DNA from: Lacticaseibacillus brantae DSM 23927
GTDB taxonomy: Bacteria > Bacillota > Bacilli > Lactobacillales > Lactobacillaceae
Direction of reading: 5' to 3'
DNA length: 64,000 bases
Assembly (NCBI RefSeq): GCF_001436115.1
Contig: NZ_AYZQ01000001.1
Span: 760,331-824,330 of the forward strand
Shown here: positions 46,659-55,303 of the stretch, one piece after another
Layout of the letters: every line of letters begins with the position of its first letter
Numbering within the stretch: position 1 is the stretch's first letter
Notes under the pieces: model-generated
The model's database searches: none
Seen by the model: only the letters and a program-made list of their open reading frames with translations
Told to the model about the DNA's origin: nothing
Position numbers and translations under genes: made by a program

Positions 46659-46688
46659 ACTATATAAGACGACCTGGATGGTTGTCAA
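46659..46688 (-). promoter_or_regulatory. Promoter of the trpXYZ-like operon
   Basis: Consensus TTGACA (46683-46688) and a TATATA/TATAGT -10 (46659-46666) with 16-18 bases between. The -35 overlaps the end of the signal peptidase gene. Confidence 0.7.
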
Positions 46689-47365
46689 GCTTGTTTTGCG
46701 CTTTTGGCCCGCAGATCGTATAAATAACTAGCTAAGAAACTGAGTAACAGCAGAATAAGCGGTGTATAGACCAGAATTTGGCCAAATAATCGACCCGATA
46801 AGTTGTGGGCGTTAAATGGCAATTTAACAATCACTTTCCCCTGCAGCTGTGACTGCTTAACGGCACCAATCCAGCGGGAATCAGCAGATGCTGGCCGGTT
46901 GTCACCCATCAAGAAATACTGGTTGCTCCCTAACTTGGTTGTGGCCTTGTAGTTTGCGTCATTAAAGACTTGCCCCCCGTTGGCCACCCCACCATAGGAA
47001 TAGTACAAATTGTCCATCTTGTGCACCACATAGGGCTCTTTTAAGGCTTTGTCGTTAATGTAAACCGTCTTGCGGCCCACACTGACGGTCTCTTTGGGGG
47101 TACCGATGACCCGCTTCACAATCAACTCGCCCTTGGTCAAGTTATTTAAGTCAACATCGTTTTTGGCAATGACAATATCGCCGCGATTATAGTTGACATG
47201 AAGAAGCCTCATTGCCGTCGGCCGCATGACCCACAAAGGTTGGCCATCCTTTAATGTTGGATCCATCGAAGTCCCCGACGTAAAATCAGTCGCTAACACA
47301 AAGTTGGCGATGACCGCTAACACTAACAAAATATCTAAGATAATCACTAATGGTTTTCGTTTCAT
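46685..47365 (-). CDS. lepB: Signal peptidase I
   Basis: 226 residues from the ATG at 47365 after GGAGGTTACC. Catalytic Ser in SGTSMDPTL (about 30-38), catalytic Lys in ELIVKRVIGTP (about 82-92), and the box GDNRPASADSR near 154-164. Bacterial Ser/Lys enzyme. It has a second hydrophobic segment at the C terminus (about 200-216) in addition to the N-terminal anchor, which is less usual in Gram-positive paralogues. Genomes of this family often carry more than one copy. Confidence 0.93.
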   Translation of the reverse strand: MKRKPLVIILDILLVLAVIANFVLATDFTSGTSMDPTLKDGQPLWVMRPTAMRLLHVNYNRGDIVIAKNDVDLNNLTKGELIVKRVIGTPKETVSVGRKTVYINDKALKEPYVVHKMDNLYYSYGGVANGGQVFNDANYKATTKLGSNQYFLMGDNRPASADSRWIGAVKQSQLQGKVIVKLPFNAHNLSGRLFGQILVYTPLILLLLSFLASYLYDLRAKSAKQA

Positions 47366-47461
47366 GGTAACCTCCAGGTTTACATTCACGTTTAACTCTA
47401 CCACATTTTAGGGGTAAACAACCATGACGAGCCATCTCGACTAGGATTTTTAAAAAGTCAT

Positions 47462-47494
47462 AAAAAACCGCGCGCCCATTGTCGAGGCGCGCGG
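47462..47494 (-). terminator. GC-rich terminator
   Basis: Minus strand perfect 9-base stem CCGCGCGCC / GGCGCGCGG, 9-base loop, six T. It ends transcription of the 144-residue ORF (and perhaps the ATPase). Confidence 0.9.
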
Positions 47495-47505
47495 TTGCAT
47501 AGTGG

Positions 47506-47940
47506 TTAAACGAGGACAGAAATTTTCTGCAAGTATTTTGTAATCTTTTCCGTCTCTTCATCTTGGGTCGCTTCTGCTTCATCAAACTGAGATTGATCGA
47601 TGGTTTGGCCATCGCCAAGGCTTTGAGTCATCTGTTCGCAAGCGGCAACAAAACGGGCATAGCTACCTGCCATCAGCTTGTGATTCCCCAACAAACGGGC
47701 TGGCACTTGGGCATTTTGGAGCTTGTCCAACAACTCTTGATAATGGGCGGTGCCGGCCACAAAGTCAGCCTTTGTTTTTTGATAAACGTCGGGAGCCATT
47801 TCGGCTACAGTCTGGTCGTCGATTGCCTGACGCAGCGCTTCAAACTCAGGGTTCAATGATTCTTGCGTTGATTCGGTTTCGGTAATCACACTGTTGATTA
47901 GATTCCCATAATGCATGATTTTCAGCTGATTCTTGTTCAT
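47506..47940 (-). CDS. Helical protein of unknown function, 144 residues
   Basis: No family recognised. Almost entirely helical, acidic (Glu/Asp/Gln-rich), soluble, no signal peptide. Ends with KITKYLQKISVLV. It starts 23 bases after the P-type ATPase stop and shares its strand, so it is probably read from the same Mn-riboswitch transcript. Confidence 0.7.
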   Translation of the reverse strand: MNKNQLKIMHYGNLINSVITETESTQESLNPEFEALRQAIDDQTVAEMAPDVYQKTKADFVAGTAHYQELLDKLQNAQVPARLLGNHKLMAGSYARFVAACEQMTQSLGDGQTIDQSQFDEAEATQDEETEKITKYLQKISVLV

Positions 47941-47963
47941 AAATGTGCTCCTTTAGTGATGGA

Positions 47964-50606
47964 TTAAGCCCGACGGCGTTGGAAAAATTTGACCACTTCA
48001 ACAATCACAATCATCAATAAGCCGGCACCAATCACGATGGCCCATTGATACAGATCCAATGAGGTCACATGGAACAAGCCATTGAAGCCAGGAACCAGAA
48101 TGGTTGCGGCTAAGAGAATGAAAGAGGCAAGGATTGCCCAATTGAAGGCCTTATTCCGAAAGGCCCCCACCTTGAACAAGCTTTGGTGGACAGACTTAAC
48201 ATTAAACGCATGGAACAATTGAATCAAGCCTAATGTGGCATAAGCCATCGTCAAAGCGTCTGCATGAATGGCCGAATAGCCACTATGAACCGGCCAAGTA
48301 ATGGCGATAAAGTACACACCTAGTGTCAGCAAGCCTTCCAGAAGGCCTTGATAAATAATCGCCGAACCCACGCCACCCGAGAAGAAATTCGAGGCGCGCC
48401 CACGTGGCTTTTGCTTCATAATCCCTGGTTCTGTTGGTTCCACCCCAAGGGCAATGGCTGGGAAAGTATCAGTGACTAAGTTAATCCACAGAATGTGCAC
48501 AGGGGCGAGAATATCCCAACCTAACATGGTCATCATGAATAAGGTCAGCACTTCACCGAGGTTGGCAGAAAGGAGATATTGAATCGCTTTTTGAATGTTG
48601 CTAAAGACTTTCCGACCTTCCTCAACGGCAACGACGATGGTTTTAAAGTTGTCATCAGCCAGGACCATGTCCGAAGCGCCTTTAGACACTTCCGTCCCAG
48701 TAATCCCCATTCCGATACCAATGTCAGCGGCCTTCAAAGCTGGCGCATCGTTCACGCCGTCACCTGTCATGGCAACGACCTTACCCCGCTTTTGCCACGC
48801 ATTGACGATCCGAACTTTATGCTCAGGGGCAACCCGGGCATAAACGCTATATTTATCCACATTCTTGCTGAACTCCTCATCAGATTGTTCATCCAATTCA
48901 GCCCCAGTAATCACAGCTGCATCATCACCCGGTTCAATAATCCCTAGCCGACCAGCGATGGCTTCAGCAGTGTCTCGGTGGTCCCCAGTAATCATCATTG
49001 GCCGGATACCAGCAGATTTTGCTTCGGCGACCGCAGCCGCAGCTTCCGGCCGTTCAGGATCAATCATTCCGACCAACCCAGCAAAAATCAAATCGTGTTC
49101 AACCGTAGTACTATCCACAGGTTCAGGCACTGTATCGACGAACTTATAGGCCATGCCCAAAACCCGCAAAGCTTGAGTCGCTAAGCGCTTGTTAGTGGCA
49201 AGGATGGCCGCGTCATCATCTTCGGTAAAGTCTCGAACCCCATCAGGCATGGCAATTTGGGTCACCCGTTTCAGTAATTCATCGGGGGCACCTTTGGTCG
49301 CCACGAAATAACGGCCGTCTGGCATTTGGTGAATGGTCGACATCAATTTCCGTTCAGAATCAAACGGCACTTCAGCCACTCGAGGCATTTCATCAAGTTC
49401 AGTCTTTAAGTCGTAACCCTTCGTCTGACCAAAGGTAATTAAAGCTGTTTCAGTCGGATCGCCTAAGAGCTTGCCATCTGCCTGTTCCTGCGTATCATTG
49501 CTGAAGTTCATAATCCGCAAAATAGGATTGTCCCCAGTAATATCAGCACTCGCATCTTGCAATTGGCCATCATAATAAACTTTTTCAACGGTCATCTTGT
49601 TTTGAGTCAGGGTCCCAGTTTTATCTGAGGCGATGATGTCCGTACTACCTAAGGTTTCCACTGCAGGCAGTTTCCGAACTAAGGCATTACGCTTCACCAT
49701 TTTCTGGGTGCCTAAAGCCAAAATAATTGTCACAATCGCAGGTAATCCTTCGGGGATAGCTGCGACTGCCAGAGAAATGGCGGTTAAGAACATTTCAGGT
49801 AAGCTCATCGCGCCCCGCCACATCCCCACAGCAAAGACCACCACTGCAATCACAAGAATCATGATCGTTAAGGACTTACCTAATTGACTCAGGTTATCTT
49901 GGAGCGGCGTTGTGGTTTCATCGGCAGCATTAATCATCCCGGCAATCCGGCCGACTTCAGTCTGCATCCCTGTGGCCACGACAACCCCGACCCCGCGACC
50001 ATAGGTAATATTACTATTCATAAACGCCATATTGGTGCGATCACCAATTCCGACTTGATCTTGATCAATCGGGGCGGTCGTCTTATCAACTGGCACACTT
50101 TCACCGGTCAACGCTGACTCTTCAATTTTTAAATTAGCACTTTCGATTAAGCGGAGGTCGGCTGGGACAACGTCGCCGGCTTCAAGCAAGATAATGTCAC
50201 CGACGACCAATTGATTACTTGGTACTGTCAGGACTTCATTGCCGCGGCGCACGCGGGCATTTGGCGTCGACATTTCTTTCAAGGCATCAATTGCCTCTTC
50301 GGCTTTACTTTCCTGGAACACCCCGAAGACCGCATTCAAAATCACCACGGCTAGAATGATGCCTGCGTCAGCCCACTCGTGGACCACGACACCAGCAATC
50401 AGTGCGGCCACCAACAAAACAATGATCATGAAATCTTTGAACTGGTCAACGAACCGCATGAACATACTTTTTTTCTTGCCTTGGGCTAATTCGTTAGGCC
50501 CATTTGTCGCTAAACGTTGGTCCGCTTCAGCCGTTGTTAACCCGCTGAGTTGGCTTTTTTCTTGAGCCAATACTTCATCTGGGGAAAGCTGATAAACATT
50601 TTTCAA
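47964..50606 (-). CDS. P-type cation-transporting ATPase (P2, Ca2+/Mn2+ type)
   Basis: 880 residues from a TTG at 50606 after AAGGAGG. Cation_ATPase_N domain, TGES actuator motif (LTGESVP), PEGLPA in membrane helix 4, phosphorylation site DKTGT, and hinge motif GDGVNDAP. Helix 6 has NLVTDTFPA, which holds the ion-binding Asn and Asp. It belongs to the SERCA/PMR1-like bacterial branch. The yybP-ykoY riboswitch in its leader points to manganese, as for YoaB in Lactococcus; calcium remains possible. Followed by the 144-residue ORF. Confidence 0.93.
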   Translation of the reverse strand: MKNVYQLSPDEVLAQEKSQLSGLTTAEADQRLATNGPNELAQGKKKSMFMRFVDQFKDFMIIVLLVAALIAGVVVHEWADAGIILAVVILNAVFGVFQESKAEEAIDALKEMSTPNARVRRGNEVLTVPSNQLVVGDIILLEAGDVVPADLRLIESANLKIEESALTGESVPVDKTTAPIDQDQVGIGDRTNMAFMNSNITYGRGVGVVVATGMQTEVGRIAGMINAADETTTPLQDNLSQLGKSLTIMILVIAVVVFAVGMWRGAMSLPEMFLTAISLAVAAIPEGLPAIVTIILALGTQKMVKRNALVRKLPAVETLGSTDIIASDKTGTLTQNKMTVEKVYYDGQLQDASADITGDNPILRIMNFSNDTQEQADGKLLGDPTETALITFGQTKGYDLKTELDEMPRVAEVPFDSERKLMSTIHQMPDGRYFVATKGAPDELLKRVTQIAMPDGVRDFTEDDDAAILATNKRLATQALRVLGMAYKFVDTVPEPVDSTTVEHDLIFAGLVGMIDPERPEAAAAVAEAKSAGIRPMMITGDHRDTAEAIAGRLGIIEPGDDAAVITGAELDEQSDEEFSKNVDKYSVYARVAPEHKVRIVNAWQKRGKVVAMTGDGVNDAPALKAADIGIGMGITGTEVSKGASDMVLADDNFKTIVVAVEEGRKVFSNIQKAIQYLLSANLGEVLTLFMMTMLGWDILAPVHILWINLVTDTFPAIALGVEPTEPGIMKQKPRGRASNFFSGGVGSAIIYQGLLEGLLTLGVYFIAITWPVHSGYSAIHADALTMAYATLGLIQLFHAFNVKSVHQSLFKVGAFRNKAFNWAILASFILLAATILVPGFNGLFHVTSLDLYQWAIVIGAGLLMIVIVEVVKFFQRRRA

Positions 50607-50643
50607 CAGTGAATCCTCCTTATTTGGCGCAGGGATTTGCTTT

Positions 50644-50685
50644 AAAAAAAAGAGACTTACAGTCCAAAAAAAGGACCATAAGTCT
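50644..50685 (-). terminator. Riboswitch-controlled terminator
   Basis: Minus strand 13-base stem AGACTTATGGTCC / GGACTGTAAGTCT, 7-base T loop, long T run. Its 5' arm shares CTTATG with the P1 stem of the riboswitch. Confidence 0.88.
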
Positions 50686-50762
50686 CACCTTTTAAGACAA
50701 CACCAGAATATGTTCTAGCTGATGATGTTGCCACAGAATATCTGCAGATTACTCCCTTATGC
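50677..50762 (-). promoter_or_regulatory. yybP-ykoY (Mn2+) riboswitch
   Basis: Minus strand, 86 bases. P1: CATAAG with CTTATG at the 3' end. L1 signature GGGAGTA directly follows P1 (consensus GGGGAGUA). P3: nine-base stem GGCAACATC / GGTGTTGTC, with the L3 loop signature TCATCA next to it and a short closing hairpin AGAA-CATA-TTCT. P1 and the terminator use the same CTTATG, so ligand-bound aptamer prevents termination and turns the ATPase on. Ligand identity rests on the family. Confidence 0.82.
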
Positions 50763-50769
50763 TGATTTC

Positions 50770-50798
50770 AGTATACTAAGGGCGTTTTTGAAAAGCAA
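50770..50798 (-). promoter_or_regulatory. Promoter of the riboswitch-ATPase transcript
   Basis: Minus strand TTGCTT, 17-base spacer, TATACT. The transcript would start within a few bases of P1. Confidence 0.65.
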
Positions 50799-50813
50799 GG
50801 GAAATTGCATGGT

Positions 50814-51638
50814 CTATTGCCAGAACGTATCAAAGACGGTGACTGGCAAATGCCGCTTGTGGGCAGTTTTCTTGTACCATGTTTCAATTTTTTCGGCGGC
50901 TGCAGCGTCGATTGTCTTACCTTCTAAATAGTCATCAATTGCTTGATAGCTGACCCCAAGGGCAACTTCGTCAGGCAGAGCTGGTCGATCATCTTCTAGA
51001 TCAGCCGTTGGCGCTTTCTCATAGAAGCTTGCCGGGGCACCAAGGGCCTTGAGCATTGCGGCTCCTTGACGCTTATCCAATCGAGCCAGCGGGGTGATAT
51101 CGGCCCCACCATCACCAAACTTCGTGTAAAAGCCAGTCACGGCCTCTGCCGCATGATCAGTACCGACAACTAAACCTTGATTAGCGCCGGCAATGGCATA
51201 TTGCGCAATCATTCGTTGACGTGCTTTAACATTGCCTTTGTTAAAGTCACTAATCGTGTCGCCGTTGGCCTCGACCGCTGCAACCATGGCATCAACACTG
51301 GCTTTAATATTAACTCGTTTGACTTGGTCTGCTTGCATAAAGTCAATTGCGGCCATGGCATCAGCTTCATCAGCTTGTTCCCCATAAGGCAAACGCACAG
51401 CGATGAACTGATAGCTGTCATCGTTTGTCTCTTGGCGCAATTCTTGCATCGCCTTTTCAGTCAAAGTGCCTGCTAAGGTGGAATCCTGACCGCCGGAAAT
51501 GCCCAGAACATACGTCTTCAGTCCAGTTGACTTGAGATACGCCTTTAATAAATCCACACTCTTGCGAATGTCTGTTTCTGGATCAATAGTTGGTGCAACT
51601 CCAAGTGCTTGAATAATTTCAGTTTGCAATGCTCTCAT
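50814..51638 (-). CDS. nadE: Ammonia-dependent NAD synthetase
   Basis: 274 residues. P-loop motif ISGGQDST near 48-55 and the RLPYGEQ-DE segment near 80-86 mark the NadE ATP-pyrophosphatase fold. It makes NAD from deamido-NAD and ammonia. The nitrilase domain is missing, so it uses free ammonia. Last gene of pncB-serine hydrolase-nadE, 13 bases after the hydrolase gene. Confidence 0.96.
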   Translation of the reverse strand: MRALQTEIIQALGVAPTIDPETDIRKSVDLLKAYLKSTGLKTYVLGISGGQDSTLAGTLTEKAMQELRQETNDDSYQFIAVRLPYGEQADEADAMAAIDFMQADQVKRVNIKASVDAMVAAVEANGDTISDFNKGNVKARQRMIAQYAIAGANQGLVVGTDHAAEAVTGFYTKFGDGGADITPLARLDKRQGAAMLKALGAPASFYEKAPTADLEDDRPALPDEVALGVSYQAIDDYLEGKTIDAAAAEKIETWYKKTAHKRHLPVTVFDTFWQ

Positions 51639-51651
51639 CTGCTCGTCTCCT

Positions 51652-52863
51652 CTATAATGCGCCGTCCACTAACAAGCGATAAATTGCCATCGCAATGGGT
51701 TTGCCAGGAATGGTATTGGTGTAATGGTTGCCTAGCAACACGACGCCAGTATTGCCATCGTGCCGCATCACCACAGTAGCTTCATGTCCGCCCAAAATAC
51801 CATGGGTCAGGAAGTAATTGCCAAAATTATACACCCCGCCGGCATATTCGCCGTTTGTCAGGTTTCTCGATTCTGTGATTGCGCTCATTGATGCCACTCG
51901 GCCTTGAACAATTCCCTGCTCCATTTGGAACAGATCGCCAGCAGTGGCGTAGATATTGCCCGTGCCAAGTTCGCGATTCCACATCACATCAGGCCATTTG
52001 ACCTGACTCACGTACGGGTTATTGACCGGCCCGGAATAGCCAATCGCGCGATTACTTTCTTTCAACAGACCGGGCATGAAACCAGTATGAATCAGCTTGA
52101 GTGGCCGCACGATTTCGTTTTGAACTTCAGTTGAATACAAGTTACCCGTCACTTTTTCAATGACGCCAGCTAACAACACATAATTGACTGGTTGATAGTT
52201 CTGTTTGCCTTCGGGCACGTAAACTAAATGAGAAATCGCATAATCAACAATAGCTCGGTCAGATAAAGTTTTATCTTGCTTAGTGTTCATTGCCAGCCCA
52301 CTGCGCATATTCAGCATCATCCGGATTGTCACTTTGTTACCCGTTTTAATTCCAGACAAGTACTTGCCAATGGGGTCAGACAGTTTCAATTTACCCTCAT
52401 CCACCAACTTCATGATTAAAGCCGCAGTCACGGACTTTTGAACAGACCCGATTTGAAACAGTGTGTTCGGACCATTCTTGCGACCGGCGATTGCATCTGC
52501 GTCCCCGACCCCTTGATTGAGGATGACCTGACCATTTTTGACGACTAACACAGTTCCCAAATAATGGTTTTGGGTCAGTTGGTTCAACATTTCTTGGGCG
52601 TGGTCGTTTTCTGCTGTGCTTAAGGCCGTCTTAGTAAAGGCTGAATTATTTGATTTTAATTTCTGGGCCCCTTGATTGAGCAACCGTTGATCTTCAGCTC
52701 GTTGTGAAGTCAGCATCGCTTCATAACGCCGCTGTTGTTGTTCGGCTTGTTGGGCATTGCGCGGACTAATGATTAATTTGTACCCGGCAAAACTCACCAC
52801 CACACCCAGCAGCAGGCCAATGACCACGCTGATGATAATGAGTTCGTATCGTTTTGATTTCAA
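51652..52863 (-). CDS. Membrane-anchored beta-lactamase-like serine hydrolase
   Basis: 403 residues from a TTG at 52863 that abuts the pncB stop. One N-terminal membrane segment (about 8-28), a coiled linker, and a class C-like domain with nucleophile motif SVQK. The second motif, normally YSN or YAN, reads YQP in [12 protein letters not shown]. Lactobacillar members with this variant are common. Members act as D-Ala esterases, DD-peptidases or have no known role. Its location between pncB and nadE is odd. Confidence 0.85.
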   Translation of the reverse strand: MKSKRYELIIISVVIGLLLGVVVSFAGYKLIISPRNAQQAEQQQRRYEAMLTSQRAEDQRLLNQGAQKLKSNNSAFTKTALSTAENDHAQEMLNQLTQNHYLGTVLVVKNGQVILNQGVGDADAIAGRKNGPNTLFQIGSVQKSVTAALIMKLVDEGKLKLSDPIGKYLSGIKTGNKVTIRMMLNMRSGLAMNTKQDKTLSDRAIVDYAISHLVYVPEGKQNYQPVNYVLLAGVIEKVTGNLYSTEVQNEIVRPLKLIHTGFMPGLLKESNRAIGYSGPVNNPYVSQVKWPDVMWNRELGTGNIYATAGDLFQMEQGIVQGRVASMSAITESRNLTNGEYAGGVYNFGNYFLTHGILGGHEATVVMRHDGNTGVVLLGNHYTNTIPGKPIAMAIYRLLVDGAL

Positions 52864-54330
52864 TTAGTTCACCTTGTTTTGTAAGCCATCACGGATTTTT
52901 TTGATAATCGCCATTTTATTATCCCAAGCCAGCTGGGAGAGATCGACAGGATAATCTTGGGGGTTCAAGACCCGTTTGTACTCATCCCAGAGTGACTCAA
53001 CACTAGCTTGGCAATACCGGCGAATTTCTTCTAGCGGTGGTAGGTCATAGACCTGTTCGCCATTTTCGAAAATCGGTTGCAGTAATGGCCGCGCATCAAA
53101 ATTGCGAACAGTTTTGTTGATATAGGTGTAATTAGGATGGAACATGTACAACGCATCGAGATGCTGAATCTCTTCTGAAGCAATCGCAACATAGTCCCCT
53201 TCTGACTTGCCATCAGCGTGGCGGGTAATCCGCCATACTTGCTTTTTGCCTGGTGTCGAAACTTTCTCTGCGTTACTAGAAAGCTTGATGGTATCCACCA
53301 TTTCGCCCTCGGCGTTCTCAATGGAAACCAACTTATAAACAGCCCCTAAAGCAGGTTGATCATACGCTGTAATTAATTTCGTGCCAATCCCCCAGACGTC
53401 AATGCGGGCATTTTGCATTTTGAGACTTTGAATGGTGTTCTCGTCCAAGTCATTAGAAGCGTAGATTTTAGCCTCAGTAAACCCGGCCTCATCAAGCTGT
53501 TCGCGAACACGCTTTGAAATATAAGCCATATCACCACTATCAATCCGGACACCACGGAAATTGATGGCATCGCCCATCTCCTTAGCCACCTTGATGGCAG
53601 CCGGTACACCGGAGCGCAACGTATCATAGGTGTCGACTAAGAAGACCACATCGCGGTTGCTCATGGCGTACGCCTTAAAGGCAGCATAGTCATCACGATA
53701 AGCTTGCACTAGGGCGTGCGCATGTGTCCCACTCACAGGAATCCCAAAAACTTTCCCGGCGCGAACGTTGCTCGTCGCATCAAAGCCACCAATATAGGCG
53801 GCACGAGTTCCCCACATTGCTGCGGACGTCTCTTGGGCCCGGCGAGTGCCGAATTCCATCAAGGGATCATCGCCGACAACAGCACGAATCCGCGCTGCTT
53901 TGGTGGCCACTAGCGTTTGATAATTCAAAATGTTCAAGATTGCTGTTTCAACCAATTGGCATTGGGCCAGTGGCCCTTCCACTTGGAAAATCGGCTCATT
54001 GTTGAATACCAAATCGCCTTCCAAAGCAGACCGCACCGTACAGGTAAACTTAAAGTCTCGCAAATAAGCCAAGAAGTCTTCTGAATAGTCAGTCACTTCA
54101 CTCAAGTAATCCAAATCACTGTCACTGAAGGTCAAATTCTGCAAGTATTCGACCGCATGCTCTAGGCCGGCAAATACCGCAAAGCCACTCCCAAAAGGTA
54201 AATCTCTAAAGTAAACTTCAAAGACGGCATTGCGCTCGCTAATCCCTTGCTTGTAGTAGGTCCACATCATATTCAATTCGTAGAAATCTGTATGTAAGGA
54301 TAACCCATCATCGGGATATAAATTATGCAT
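52864..54330 (-). CDS. pncB: Nicotinate phosphoribosyltransferase
   Basis: 488 residues from the ATG at 54330 after AAGGAGGCAATT. Family signature LHTDFYELNM near 10-19 and the phosphorylated-His motif SGTHAHALVQ near 208-217. It converts nicotinate and PRPP to nicotinate mononucleotide. The ribosome site and first bases lie inside the end of the upstream glycosyltransferase gene, which it overlaps by 8 bases. With nadE it forms the NAD salvage route. Confidence 0.96.
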   Translation of the reverse strand: MHNLYPDDGLSLHTDFYELNMMWTYYKQGISERNAVFEVYFRDLPFGSGFAVFAGLEHAVEYLQNLTFSDSDLDYLSEVTDYSEDFLAYLRDFKFTCTVRSALEGDLVFNNEPIFQVEGPLAQCQLVETAILNILNYQTLVATKAARIRAVVGDDPLMEFGTRRAQETSAAMWGTRAAYIGGFDATSNVRAGKVFGIPVSGTHAHALVQAYRDDYAAFKAYAMSNRDVVFLVDTYDTLRSGVPAAIKVAKEMGDAINFRGVRIDSGDMAYISKRVREQLDEAGFTEAKIYASNDLDENTIQSLKMQNARIDVWGIGTKLITAYDQPALGAVYKLVSIENAEGEMVDTIKLSSNAEKVSTPGKKQVWRITRHADGKSEGDYVAIASEEIQHLDALYMFHPNYTYINKTVRNFDARPLLQPIFENGEQVYDLPPLEEIRRYCQASVESLWDEYKRVLNPQDYPVDLSQLAWDNKMAIIKKIRDGLQNKVN

Positions 54331-55294
54331 AATTGCCTCCTTGACGTCGCAATTGCTGATATTTTTTGTTAAACCGTTGGGACTGTTGCGCATACGCGCG
54401 CACCGGCGGACTCATTAAGGCCGGCAGAGTCAGGTGCATAGCCTTCAGGACATGACCAGCCTTCAAGGCCTGTTTACCTTCACTCAGATTCTTGACGTTT
54501 TGCGTGAAGCGTGCTGAGATAGCGGCATCTGCTTGCTGGTGCTTTGTCAGCCAAGCATTGAGCTCTTTAACTTGGGTTTGGGCGTCAGGATAGGCTGGCC
54601 GCCGATAGGCCGCTTGTAAATAAGCCGTCACTAGAAAGACCTTGTAGCGATCACCTTGGGTCATGGAATTCCCGCGCAGCCGGTATTGCAACAGGCGCTC
54701 GTTAGTCGCGCCAATCGCAAATCCCGCCTTCAAAAATCGCAACCATAAATCATAGTCTTCAGCAGTCGGTAAGGGCCGATACCCATTGACAGCCCTCAAG
54801 GCGCTGGCAAGCATCATAACTGACGGATGAATCAAATCTGACCCAAGTGGTAACAACTCAGCTAATTGAGCTGGCTCTTCAGGAATCCAGTCGTGCTCGC
54901 CCACAACTTGGCCACGTTCATCAATAAAGGTCGCATTCGTTGATAGCACGGCCACGCCGTTTGCCTTCATTAAGGCCACTTGGCGCTCAAAACGTTTGGG
55001 CATGGCTAAGTCATCTGCGTCCATCCGAGCAATGTACGTACCAGTTGCGTGACTAAGGGCGACATTAAGACTATTGGCCAAACCCATATTGTCAGCATTA
55101 ATATGCAAATGAAACCGGGCATCATTGGCTTGCCATTGAGTCAGAATGTCCCGTAAAGCCTGATTATCTGGCGCATCAAGCACAATTTCGACCTCGAAAT
55201 CTGACAGTGTTTGCGCCTGAAGCGAATTCAGCGCTGCTGCCAGTTGCGTCGGTGTTTCATTGTAGGCCGCCATTAAAACACTAATCGTAGGCAT
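54323..55294 (-). CDS. Glycosyltransferase family 2
   Basis: 323 residues, GT-A fold. SVLMAAYNE near 5-13 and the metal-binding DXD motif within RMDADDLAMP near 93-102, then a Glu/Trp acceptor region. The C-terminal 80 residues are basic and amphipathic and may lie on the membrane. Sixth of nine closely spaced genes. Sugar unknown. Confidence 0.9.
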   Translation of the reverse strand: MPTISVLMAAYNETPTQLAAALNSLQAQTLSDFEVEIVLDAPDNQALRDILTQWQANDARFHLHINADNMGLANSLNVALSHATGTYIARMDADDLAMPKRFERQVALMKANGVAVLSTNATFIDERGQVVGEHDWIPEEPAQLAELLPLGSDLIHPSVMMLASALRAVNGYRPLPTAEDYDLWLRFLKAGFAIGATNERLLQYRLRGNSMTQGDRYKVFLVTAYLQAAYRRPAYPDAQTQVKELNAWLTKHQQADAAISARFTQNVKNLSEGKQALKAGHVLKAMHLTLPALMSPPVRAYAQQSQRFNKKYQQLRRQGGNYA

Positions 55295-55303
55295 GTTTTC
55301 CTC

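Noticed and set aside
46441..46690. T-box riboswitch before the trpXYZ-like operon
   Set aside because: The conserved AGGGTGG-ACCGCG antiterminator motif and specifier loop pattern are not present; a leader ORF and tandem terminators explain the region better.
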